From: Haplomitrium mnioides
Lineage: Eukaryota; Marchantiophyta; Haplomitriopsida; Calobryales
Direction of reading: 5' to 3'
NCBI GenBank assembly: GCA_049999725.1
Contig: JBNGIS010033957.1
Coordinates: forward strand, 43,707 to 86,340
Length of the DNA: 42,634 bases
A model generated the notes under the pieces. The model made no database searches. It was given only the letters and a program-made list of their open reading frames with translations, and was not told where the DNA came from. Position 1 is the first letter of the stretch. Every line of letters starts with the position of its first letter. Of this stretch, positions 20,393-30,431 are shown one piece after another. The position numbers and the translations under genes are program-made.

Positions 20393-23145
20393 ATATGCTC
20401 TTAATTCACTTTTACCAACTTTCCAGATTCTTTAGAGAGTTCTGAAACTGCGCTCTATCAGTTTAGAGATGGACCTCTCTCCACTCTAGGACTGACAACC
20501 TTTCTCCACAAAACCAAACACATAAACTACTACTACTACTACTTACTATAACAGAACAAAAGCCAAGAATTACTCAAATTGTATGACTAACACTTCCAGG
20601 ATAAGAAAGCTGTTGTATAGGCTGATTTTAAACAGAAGCTGAATCAGAGAAATTCACAAGCAACCAGTTACCCAACTTGCTAGGAACTCTCAAACCAACA
20701 CTCCAGTGCCTACCTTCATTACAACATCTCACTTCCCTCAAACTAGATACTCAAGCCACTCCAACCCAATATATCCTAGAGCTTGATGCTGAGAACTCAG
20801 CTGTGGAATGACCCTCCTGATCTCACATCCAACTGCTGTTCCTCCAACCACCCACTACTCTGTTTGTTTGTTGAAATGCCCACCTATTCCCTAGGCACAC
20901 ACAATCCTGAGCACTCCTTGCTCTACTACAACCCACCAACTAATATCCACTGACTGATTGACCACAGAAGGTTCTCTCCTTAAAAATTTAACAATCATAG
21001 AACAGAACAGAACTTAAAGCAGAATTGATTTGCCACTAAACCTCCCACAAATTTACAACCTGGAACTTAGAACCTAGGCCCACCAGCAGGACACACTCAG
21101 GCAACTCCTGACATGCATTCCTCTAATGCTACCTGACTGATTTCTTCAATTGCAACCCTGCAGAACATTCATCAACCAACTCTAACTGCAAATCCTTGTT
21201 CCTTCCTCAAACTGCTCCTTCTGAATCTGCAATCAACAACTATGAGCATGGGACCTCACAGACATGAACTCTTTGTATATTTCTTGAAGCACATATGTAC
21301 AATGAGACTATCCAGCAAAACAAGAACTCGCCAATAGGCTTGTACCCCTTGTCCTGCTCAACTGACAATAACAGTCATTCTAATTCCAATTCAAACTAAC
21401 TTGCTTCTCTACACGCTAATTTCTTTACACTAAGTTTAAAATAAGAACTAACAACTCACAGGCCGTTATTAAACTAAATAATATTCTTTCACTAACTTAC
21501 CCAAACTTCACTCGCCATAAGAACAAATTACTAACGATTGTTCTTATACTAATTTTGAAGTTTCACTAACTCTTCCGCTTCAAGTTTGAACTTTTCAAAT
21601 TCCGCAGAGTAGTCATTTCGCCCTTTTCAAACTTTCAGTTCAACTTCCTCACCGAAACCACAACAAATCACCAATTCACCATTCAAACTTCTCTCTTCGC
21701 TCACCTTTCCCTTTTGCGCAAAACACCGATAAGTCGTCGTTTCATATAACACTGCTTCGCTTCATCGCCATTTCGCCAATCATCCTTCCATTAATCTCCT
21801 CGGAAAGCAACCTTCCTAACTAGTGCTCCCCACTTCGTAATCCCCATCGGAACCATTTAAACCAGGGTGTCCCACTTCGGATCCCCACACGGATATTCAA
21901 CGTAAACCCTCTTAACCGGGGTGTCCCACCTCGGAAAACAAATCGGAACCCCCTTAACTGGGGTTCCCCACATTAGAAGGCGAAGTTCCGAAGCCTTCTT
22001 CAGACCACGGACTCCCTTCACGGAACATCCTTCCAATTTCTTTCTCATTCCTTTTTAAACTTCAATTCTTTCCGATTCCAATTATTCACACAGCAGAAAT
22101 TCCATTGCCGATCACTTCCTCACTGATCCGATTGATTCCCACTTTATTCACTTCTTTTCCACACATTTCCGCATCGGCCCCTCGCGCAAGACCATTCTTC
22201 CCTTCGATTCCTTTGCAATACAATTCCTCCTTTTGCAGCTCATCACTTCGCAGCAGGAGCATTTCCGCACCAGGTATTCATGCAGATCTATCCGCAGCAT
22301 CGCCTCAATTCTTCATAGACACCTTCGTTCGTCATCAGAAAACTCCATGCCACCAAACCTTCCTCTTAACCAATCCATTGATCATTCCTTCTCAAGAATT
22401 CGCTTCGCAGATTTTATTCCTTAAATTTTACGACATTTGATTCCTTCAAAAGCCTTCAACACTGATCAATCTTACCTTTCATTCGTAGAGCTTCCATTTT
22501 GTATCGGATCACTACAAATCATCTCCTCCTTTGCACAGCAACCGATCATCCTTCAGATTCGATTAATTCCCCTTACTCATAGCTGATCGATTCCAAAAAT
22601 CTCTTCCTCATCTTCGGATTCCTCATCTTGATCCAAACACTCGTGGCTCCCTCGAATGCTTCGTAACAGGTAGCCTTCCCCAGTCACCTCCAGATATCCT
22701 ATAAGTCTTCTGTCATAAGTCAGAAGCACTATATAAACATTTGACTATAATTACCTTTTGAGAGGCAGCCCCACAGGGGTGTAAGGCCACCGCTTAACTT
22801 CCTGCCCCTGGATGGATCTAGTTCAGGGCACAACATGGCAACTTGTCCTCCGATACACTTCCACTGGCTCCTGGGCAAGATGTCCATCAACACATAGAAA
22901 TAGATATAGATAGGAGCTAGCCTTGGCTCTCAACAACTAGATTAGTTTTACAATTTTTTTTCCACTAAAAAGGGCATCACTTCTTCATGACTTAGCCCTC
23001 TCTCCTTGGCCAATGATATCAAAAATATTCCTCTAATCCCTACATCTTACAATTCTACACTCATTAATCCAAAACTTAAAGCTTTACCATTTCCTTCTTA
23101 CTCCACCGCGTCGAAAAGAACTTATTCGAGCTACTTTTGATTCTC
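20393..23145 (-). mobile_element. Long LTR (M) of the same superfamily, minus orientation
   Basis: Block 21799-22000 repeats the window start and the L/R gttaa-gggg block. 21600-21780 is a degraded form of the minisatellite (agtcatttcgccctttt, gataagtcgtcgtttc). The order block then minisatellite, read from right to left, gives minus orientation. No coding domain is found. Both ends are estimated: the left by the start of T/C-rich sequence unrelated to R1's LTR, the right by TGTCAG of R3. A (CTA)n microsatellite is at 20528-20547. The piece 22690-23000 differs in base make-up and may be foreign. Confidence 0.45.
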
Positions 23146-23250
23146 TGTCAGCAACCGTGCTCCCATAGTGGCCCGGTTAAGTGGGTTCCGATTGACCTCC
23201 CTAAGTGGAGAGCCCACTTAACATGGATCTGTTGGGAGGCCCGCCAAAAG

Positions 23251-23810
23251 GACGATCTATCGACCGTCCGACTAGGAGAGAAAGAGCTGAGTCGCCAAAA
23301 TTGTGAGCTATCGCAGGTTCGACCAGAGGAAGAGCTGAGTCGCCGAAAAGACGATCTATCAAAGGTCCAACTGGCAGAGAAAGAGCTGAGTCACCGAAAC
23401 GGTGAGCTATTGTAGATCCGGCCAGAAGAAGAGTTGAGTCACCAAAAGAACGATCTATCGACGGTCCGACTAGGAGAGAAAGAGCTTAGTCACTGAAATA
23501 GTGAGCTATCGCATGTCCGGCTAGACGAAGAGCTGAGTTGCCGAAAAGACGATCTATCAAAGATCCAATCGGGAGAGAAAGTTTTGAGTCACCGAAATGG
23601 TGAGCTATCGCAGGTTCGGCCAAAGGAAGAGTAAGGAGCGCTTGAATGGTGAGCTATCGCAGGTCCGGCTAGAGGAAGAGCTGAGTCGCTAAAAAGACGA
23701 TCTATCATAGGTCCAGCTAGAGGAAGAGCAAGGAGCGCCAAAACGGTGAGCTATCGCAGGTCCGGCCAGAGGAAGAGCAAGGAGCACCAAAATGGCAAGC
23801 TATCGCAAAT
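23251..23810 (+). repeat. 99-bp dimeric minisatellite in R3 LTR
   Basis: Anchoring on gatctat / gagctat, units start at 23254, 23305, 23353, 23404, 23452, 23503, 23551, 23602, 23651, 23699, 23748 and 23797. Spacing alternates 51 and 48 for the first eight, giving a 99-bp higher-order unit of two related halves (one with cgaaaagacgatctatc, the other with cggtgagctatcgcagg), then becomes 48-49. The related array is on the minus strand in L (27575-28020, 34700-35155) and degraded in R4 (40545-40885). Confidence 0.9.
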
Positions 23811-24082
23811 CCGGGGAGGACTCTTTGGATGACGTGGCATCTGCGGAAGACTGGGAGGAAATCCGTGGGTCAACTTTGGGAAAGGGTCAAAGCGACAGTC
23901 CACCTACCCGTTTGCAGAGAGGCGTCAAACGGTGCGACTGCAAATGACATGGCGTTCAAGGATGATCCGAGGGACCCTCCGGGTCAGAACTGAGTCAACC
24001 ACGGAACCCAATCAGCGCGACGGTCTGACTACCCCCTTGCAGGGCAGCGTCGGACGACGCGACTCAGAAGGAAGTCACCCGG

Positions 24083-24245
24083 ACACGTGGTGGCTTGCAG
24101 GAATCTATGGGCGACTGCAGAAACGTGGCAGCTTGTGGGAATCTGTGGGCGGTTGCGAGACACGTGGCGGCTTGCAGGAATTTATACGCGATTGCAGAAA
24201 CGTAGCAGCTTGAGGGAATTCGTGGGCGACATCGGAGGCATAGCA
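24083..24245 (+). repeat. 38-40-bp tandem array in R3 LTR
   Basis: This is the counterpart of the array at 10912 in R1. Units start at 24083, 24122, 24160, 24198 and 24238 and hold CACGTGG or ACGTGGC cores with a gcttgcgggaatc-like body. Confidence 0.8.
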
Positions 24246-24905
24246 GCGGGGAAACAACCAATGAAAGTTGCGGATCAGCCTGCGAGATACGTCAGGTAGC
24301 CAATCTGCGGGGTTAATCTGCGAGCCCAGCACTTTTTGGGCAATTCTTTTCAAATCTCTCTGCAGAAAGACCTCTCCGACCACTAACTTTGGGTTTGCGC
24401 TCAACTTACTACTTCGGAGCAATCGGATCGGCGACTGCTATGAGTTTGCTAATGTGGATCAGGTACGAGGCAATCTGAGGTCAGGACTCTTCAAATGCAA
24501 GCATTGTGGATCTGCGCAGGGCTTAGCACATTCTATCGTCATCCTTCTCCGAAGTTTTCCTCCCCCGACCTTGAAGACATCGGATATGACCGTTAAAATC
24601 AGAATTGGCTCTCAACCGTACTGACATGTGTCACAAATTCAAGAAGCTGTTGCTAACAAGAAAAACAACCAAGTCCAACGAGGAGGAAAGGTATGATCTT
24701 GATCAAGAAAGGCTGGGGGGGACGCACGCCTTCCAGGAGGTATAGAAGCTCTCACTGCGACGATTGAAGGGATTGATGAAGATGCAAAATTGAGTTGTGA
24801 GAGCAAATTCGAAAAAGAAGACGCAGCGAGGGAAAGAGGAGAGCATTTCAGGAAGGATTCACGTGAGGCAAGTGGACTCGTCCAAGGGGACCGGCGGGGG
24901 TGGAG

Positions 24906-24910
24906 GTGGA
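24906..24910. other. Target site duplication of L, left copy (GTGGA)
   Basis: GTGGA here and at 35944-35948 flanks L. The uninterrupted site in R1 (11739-11743) and R4 (41882-41886) has GTGGA once, proving a 5-bp duplication. Confidence 0.95.
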
Positions 24911-25900
24911 TGTCACTCCCTTGTTTCAGGCCTTAACCTTTTCAGGCCCTGTTTTGAGTGCAAGGGAGGACGGGTTTCGGGCTTTCTGGTTCTTTTCTGA
25001 GATGGCTCCTTGCCAGTTACCACTTTCAGACCTTAAGGACTCTTCCTCTCCTTACAAGCCTTTTATGCTTTTCTCACTCTTCTTCTCACACTCAAGTCAG
25101 ACATTCAACCACTCTCAGGTCCACATCCATTTACACCCAGCTGTGATTTGTGTGATTCTTCCTCTTTATTCCTAGGACCCCATGACTTAGGTCCTGCCAC
25201 CTTATTTGTGCTTGGGCAGAATGGTGCTAGTGACCTGCACAGCTGAACACTACAAAAGGCTGGACTCCCCCTCTCAGGGTTGTCATAGAGCTGAAATAGA
25301 TTATCCTAACTATCCTAATGCACTAAATCCTAATCTATGCAACAGAATCAGACCAAAGAGCATTTACCCCCATGCTGTTAGACTTGTGTCCAGGGATAGG
25401 ACTCCCCCTTCAAGGCTGTTCCCAGGGTCTGCTCAGCTGATCTGTGTCTTCTAATCTAATACAACTCTACAACACAATTCAGAAAGGAAATCTAACTACA
25501 CAGATATGAACAACACATTTGTACACTATGTATAAGAGAAAACAGAGTCCTTGAAGGCCCTCTGGATTTCTAGCTGATGATACTTCCTTTATGAGTCCCG
25601 CTGCCTTACAGCTGCAGCCCAGCAACCCACACACCCTCCTCTCCAGATATTTTTTAAACTTCCCTCGCGAGAAGCCCTGCTTTTACTTCCTCAAGCTAGG
25701 AAGAGAGTTTCCTTGACTTCCACCTCTGGAAGACAACTTTACCAGCTGCAGGTAGCCCACTCCACCCTCGAGCCTTGACGGGTCTTACTACGCGCAGTGC
25801 ACCGGCACTAGCACAGCCCCCCCTTCTCAACTCCACTTGAAGAATAACACACTAGAGTGTTCTCCGGACACTTTGGGTTGATGCACTTGCACAAGGGAAT

Positions 25901-26530
25901 GCCGAGAGACTCCAAGCTCCCTACTTGGCAGCCTCTCCTTAGTTCTCGGCCGACCAAAAATTCCTTCCAGCTATCGTGTCAGTAACCCTCCGTCGTGGTC
26001 CGCCTGCAAGGACGAGTTCACTTGGATCGCCCGAGCATCCTGAGCTCCCTACTCTGCAACACTCGGCGCCCCTCAAGTCCACCTCCGAATCCCCCGGTTC
26101 CCATTGAGCGAGTACCCTTGCTTCACGTAGCTTTCACTGAATTATCGCCCTACCTTACCATGCGCGATTCCCCTTTCTTGCTATCGCTGTCGCACCTCGC
26201 AATTGCCCGTGAAACGCCGAGACGACTCCAAGCTCCCTACCCGGCAGCCTCTCCTTAGTTCTCAAGCAACCAAAAACTCCTTCCAGCTATCGTATCAGTA
26301 ACCCTCCGCCCTGGTCCGCCTGCAAGGACGAGTTCACCTAGATCGCCTGAGCATCCAGAGCTCTCTACTCTGCAACACTTGGCGCCCCTCGAGTCCACCT
26401 CTGAATCCCCCCGTTCCCCTTGAGTGAGTACCCCTGCTTCACATAGCTTTCATTGAATTATCGCCCCGCCTTACCATGCGCAAATCTCGTGCCTCGCATC
26501 GCTATATCTCCAGCGATTTCCCGTGCATCA
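25901..26530 (-). repeat. 315-bp tandem duplication in L 3' LTR
   Basis: Two units start at 25901 and 26216 with gccgagagactccaagctccc / gccgagacgactccaagctcc, then ctatcgt..cagtaaccctccg and cctgcaaggacgagttcac. The same two units with the same 315-bp period stand in the 5' LTR (33029 and 33344), so the duplication predates this insertion. Confidence 0.9.
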
Positions 26531-26894
26531 ACCCGAAAGAATTCGATGGCAAACAATGTATACTCCCCTCGCGCGCTGCTCTTTGACGCCCGATCCGATG
26601 AATAGTCGTTATGGTCGTTAGCTCGGAACAGGGGACGACGATGACGCATGGCTTCACTGTTTGGTAATCTCGTTACCACGGGATGGGAGAAAGCGCCGCG
26701 TGTTCTGCAGTTGGTCGAGAAAAAGACAAGGTCAACGGTAACTTCAACGAGGAGCTCCGAGGAATCTTGCAGGAAGAGATTTTGCAGATTCCCGCAGAAC
26801 CAGGTCCGAAGAGGCTATCGGAACCGAGTTCCGCAGTGCCCCACAGAATCGACTCCAAGATATCTCCTTAGATCTCCCCGTAGATTCTTCTTTC

Positions 26895-27345
26895 TTCTCC
26901 TTACGCCACGTCGTCCGCTGCACCGCCATTCGACGCCGCCCCGCAGGGGGGTAGGCCGACCGTCACGCTGACCTCTCTTTTCGTAGTTGGCCCGCACGCT
27001 GCCCGAGGTCAGGTGAACTCCTCTCCTAGCACCACATGTCTTGTGAATTGCCTTAGGGTCCCTGGAGTCGCCACGTCCTCCAAAGGCCGCCGTCCGACGC
27101 CGCCCCACAAAGGGGTAGGCGGACCGTCGCGCTGACCTCCTTCCGATGTTGACCCACGGAACCCCTGCGTGCTTCCCAAGGCGCCACGTCATCCCAAGGG
27201 CGCCGTCCGACGCCGCCCCACAAAGGGGTAGGCGGACCGTCGCGCAGACCCTTCTTCCGAAGTTGACCTTCGGAAACACAACAAGGCTCCTCAACACGCC
27301 ACGTTTCCGAAGCCTCCCGCGGACTCCCTGCGCTGGCCACGTCGT
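26895..27345 (-). repeat. GC-rich repeat with gacgccgcc / ccacgtc cores, L 3' LTR
   Basis: The segment gacgccgccccacaaaggggtag recurs at 26932, 27096 and 27209 with a following cggaccgtcgcgctgacc and a preceding gccacgtc(a/g)tcc. Spacing is 164 and 113. The counterpart in the 5' LTR is 34025-34475, and in R4, reversed, 41090-41370. The long open frames here are products of the repeat. Confidence 0.8.
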
Positions 27346-27574
27346 CCGTAGAACCGCCACGGACTTCCCCTGCTCGCCGAATAAGAACGGTGCCGATGTC
27401 GCCATTTCAACGTACCTTCGAAGTAAGAACTACGCGCACCTGAGGCTAGCTTTGTTAACACTTTTGAAAGCTCGCTATAAGAACTACTAGGCCCTTTTGG
27501 ACCGTTCGCCCTTTCGAACTTTCGGATGCTGGCCGCACCCCGTCGAGCTTTCATTTTTTTGGATGCCGAAGCGT

Positions 27575-28020
27575 CAAATAGTCACCCTTTCGGCGCCACT
27601 AGCTTCTCCGTCGGTCGCACCAACGTTAGCTTTGTTTTCAACCCGCTCTCATCTCGCTCGCCGATTCGCCGATATATCGTCCTTTTGCCGTGCCCTTCGT
27701 TTTCCCCCACCGGATAGGCGCCATATCGCCCTTTTGGCTCAGCCTTCTTCCCGTTGAACGGTTTGCGTTGGGTCACCACTTCGCCACTGATGCGCGTCGT
27801 TCGAACCAGTTCGCCGACAAGTCGCTTTTTCACCTTCACTCGCTCTTATTCGGTCAGATCGGTGATCAGTCCCCCTTTCGGCTCTCCTGTGTGTTTCCTC
27901 CTGGCGAATATGCGCTAGGTCGCCCCTTTGGCTTCCGCGCTCCTCCTCCTCTCGGATCTTTGATATATCGTCCTTCCGGCACTCTCCCGTTTTCCTTCAG
28001 CTAGACCCGCGATAAGTCGT
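27575..28020 (-). repeat. 48-49-bp minisatellite, L 3' LTR
   Basis: Anchoring on tcg/tca before ccctttt-like text, units lie at 27677, 27726, 27773, 27822, 27866, 27920, 27968 and 28017. The consensus on the minus strand is a ccgaaaag-gcgat-ggtc-ggccgaaggaaagag type, the same as in R3. The 5' LTR copy is 34700-35155. Confidence 0.85.
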
Positions 28021-28114
28021 TGTTTCGGGTCCTTCTCCTTGCTCCCCTATTGGGTTCCTCGTGGATCCCTCTTAACCGGGGATCTCCACGTCGTAAGACG
28101 GTTTGAAACCCGGT

Positions 28115-28133
28115 TAAGTGGGCTCCCCACTTA
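28115..28133. repeat. Perfect inverted repeat TAAGTGGG-ctc-CCCACTTA
   Basis: Eight-base arms around three bases. It recurs perfectly at 28356-28374 and with one change (taagtagg) at about 35239-35257. In R3 the arms ttaagtggg and cccacttaa are 30 bases apart (23172-23220). It could be a protein-binding dyad or a hairpin. Confidence 0.8.
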
Positions 28134-28195
28134 GGGAGGCGCCTGTCCACATATTCGCGGGCCTCTTGGTGCCGCCACGTCGTCCGTGGAATCCC

Positions 28196-28295
28196 NNNNN
28201 NNNNNNNNNNNNNNNNNNNNNNNNNNNNNNNNNNNNNNNNNNNNNNNNNNNNNNNNNNNNNNNNNNNNNNNNNNNNNNNNNNNNNNNNNNNNNNN
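28196..28295. other. Assembly gap (100 N)
   Basis: Exactly 100 N, the usual placeholder for a gap of unknown size. The 142 bases before it (28054-28195) and the 141 after it (28296-28436) are near-duplicates, while the 5' LTR has this segment once (35175-35320). Confidence 0.98.
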
Positions 28296-29058
28296 GTTCC
28301 TCGGGGATCCCTCTTAACCGGGCTCCCCACGTCGTAAGACGGCTCGGAACCAAGTTAAGTGGGCTCCCCACTTAGAGAGGCGCCTGTCCGCAGACCCGTG
28401 GGCCTCTTGGTGCCGCCACGTCGTCCGTGGAATCCCGCGAAGGGCTCTGGAGACGCCACGTTTCTGTGGAATCTCGCGGCCTTCCGGGGACTCCACCTTT
28501 CCGCTAGGATTCGGATTCGAAGAAGAGTGTCAATCGACCCTCGCTAAGTGCGCTCCTGCTTGCGGGATCGAGGCGTCCCTCTTCCTTGGCCTTGCTCGCC
28601 CTCGTGATGATCTCACCTCCTCCTATCAGCTCCTGACCCTTGCTTCCCGATTTGTGGCCGCTGCAGGACCCCCGCGATCTGCCTCTCTTCGGAGTGCCTT
28701 CGGATTTCTTTGTTGTTGATCCGTTCGTCTTCCTCCTGCGATCGCCTTGCCATAGGTGGCTGCTCTGTTCCTTCTCCCCAGGTTCTGATCCCCGCATCCT
28801 CCCTAGGCCCACAGATTCTCGCTGGCTTGCTTTGAATTTGAAAATGGGGCCCTTCCCCTGGCTAGCGACCACTGCTCTCTCCTCCTGTCTTACGCCATGA
28901 TCCTGTTTCCCCCCAGGACTCATGCGCCCTGCTCTTATCAGCTGTTTGAGGTAATCAGCTGTTCTTGAGAGGCCTTCACAATCGCAAAGGGAACATATGG
29001 CCGATGGTGCTTCTGATTTCATGAATTCTACTTGAATGCTCCAAAGCACTGGCCGACA

Positions 29059-29070
29059 TAACTCCCCCTT
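29059..29070 (-). promoter_or_regulatory. Polypurine tract of L
   Basis: On the minus strand aagggggagtta immediately precedes the 3' LTR start TGTCGG, identical in core to R1's tract. Confidence 0.85.
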
Positions 29071-29277
29071 CAAGTGTGACGCGTCCCCGCGAACACACCT
29101 CTTCTCCCTCAATTTTCTGGTGCCTCTGTTGCTGGTTGCTAGCTCGGCTTTGTAACTCCTGCAAAATAACCCCACGAAACATCCCCCAACAAAACACACA
29201 CTCACACACACACAAACAACTTACATGCGGTTGCTGGACACCCTTGATGGGGTCCCAGTTGGGCCCTTGTTTGTCTC
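29071..29277 (-). other. L internal non-coding segment before the PPT
   Basis: This 207-bp stretch has a (CA)n run (29195-29217 on the plus strand) and, next to the PPT, homology to R1 19010-19096. No gene is seen. It marks the 3' side of the internal deletion that removed pol. Confidence 0.6.
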
Positions 29278-30431
29278 TTAATCCTCAAAACTCCTCAATT
29301 TGTCAAAGTGCCCTCTAGTGTCCCCACCTTTGGCCCCATCTGCCGCCGATTTCCAATGGTGCTCTGGTCTGTCGTAGGCTGAGAATTTACTTTGGTGGAT
29401 AGACTCCACACCCTCCTCCAACAGATCCTCATCTGTTGCTTCACTCACCACTTGTACCCAATAGTGGTACTTCGAGTCCTCTTCTTCCTCAGACCACAAA
29501 CTCTCGTACTCTGCCTCAGGCTGCGTTTCCCCCAAGTGAGGAACTGGACCGTAATGCACTGTCGTTTTGTCGAAGCCGAACACCAGTGTGGAGTTCCTCC
29601 AGTTGTGCATTACTCTGGCCCCATACAGCCATGGCCTTCTTATCAACACTAGGTAAGGAGAAGCTCGGGCGGATTGCATTACCAGATAATTTAGCCTAAA
29701 CTCTTTCCCCCTATGAAGGTTGGGATTTGAAGAAGAGAGCCCAGGGGCTTTACTCGTGACCCATCCGCCAGCCTCATGATCCTAGTTGTAGGTTGGAATT
29801 CCGTGAATCCCAACTTGTGCGTTGTCTCCTCTATCGTAATGTTGACTCCTGCCCCTCCCTCTACGGGCACTAAAGACAGCGTGCACCCCGCGATCTGGAT
29901 GTCAATCTCCGGGGCCCCCTTGTCTTCACAAACTAGTTGCAGGTCTGCTGGAGCTCCCACCTTGGGCAGCCTCTTCCTCCTCTTTGCACCCATCAACAAT
30001 TCATGGAGCTGTCTCCGGTACACTGGGCTATCCTTGAGGAGTTGGCCTATTGTAGCCGTGAGAGGACAATTTCTTATGTCCGCTTGAATGCTATAGGGGC
30101 TGGGCTTCACCCCCTCTTCCACAACTGCAATTCTCTCCTGCACCTTCTGGATCCCTCCGTGCTTCTTCCTGACTTCCTTGAGGGTCTCCTCTTCTGCCTG
30201 CTCTTGTTCCAGGGCTTTCAAAGCCTTCAACTGCTTCCTCACTTGGTCCTGCTGCTCCGAGTAGAACCATTTGGGATTATCTTGTCGATAATCGGAATCA
30301 TCCCGAGGTGAGGTTGCTCGAGCCACTTTTTTCTCAACTCTTTTCTCGGCCTTCCTGTGGCTTTTCCTTTTGGCCTTGGCCCATGCCCGGTGACCACCCT
30401 GAAACACTCTTCCAAAGTTGGTGTCTCCCAA
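29278..30431 (-). pseudogene. L protease region, catalytic Asp replaced
   Basis: Read on the minus strand: KKVARATSPRDDSDYRQDNP, a charged coil (QVRKQLKALKALEQEQAEEE), CPLTATIGQLLKDSPVYRRQLHELLMG, then VPVEGGAGVNI with the codon for the catalytic position at 29859-29861 reading GAG (Glu), where R1 has Asp. ADGSRVKPLGSLLQIP and LIRRPWLYGARVMHNW continue the fold. A frame change lies near 29685. The protein then has an acidic tail similar to R1 to about its residue at 15715 and ends at 29278. In R1, RT follows here; in L it does not. Glu for Asp suggests the protease was inactive or decayed after insertion. Confidence 0.8.

Larger units (their letters stand above)
23146..24910 (+). mobile_element. 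R3 LTR, left part (interrupted by L)
   Basis: It starts TGTCAGCAACC, passes the gttaa block (23160-23240), the minisatellite (23251-23810), TGACGTGGC blocks (23819-24080) and the 38-bp array (24083-24245), and then runs colinear with R1 (11080-11743). It stops at gtgga, 24910, where L begins, and resumes at 35949. Compared with R4, about 0.7 kb between LTR start and gttaa block are missing, so either U3 is deleted or 23146 is not the true edge. Confidence 0.7.
24911..29058 (-). repeat. 3' LTR of L, about 4.1 kb with an assembly gap
   Basis: Read on the minus strand it begins TGTCGGCCAGTG at 29058 and ends GGGAGTGACA at 24911. In order it holds the U3 start, a gttaa-gggg block, the minisatellite (28020-27575), gttcttat motifs, TGACGTGGC/GCCGTCCGACGCCGCC blocks (27330-26895), a 315-bp tandem duplication (26531-25901) and a T/C-rich end. 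A TATA-like gcataaaagg lies at about 25070. Without the 100 N and the 142-bp duplicated flank it is about the length of the other LTR. Confidence 0.95.

Noticed and set aside
23251-23810. CRISPR-like array
   Set aside because: Units are contiguous and similar along their whole length with no unique spacers, and the context is a plant LTR.
26815-27405. 196-codon open frame on the minus strand
   Set aside because: It lies wholly in the GC-rich LTR repeat, its text repeats with the DNA repeat and changes frame between copies; the other LTR does not keep it.
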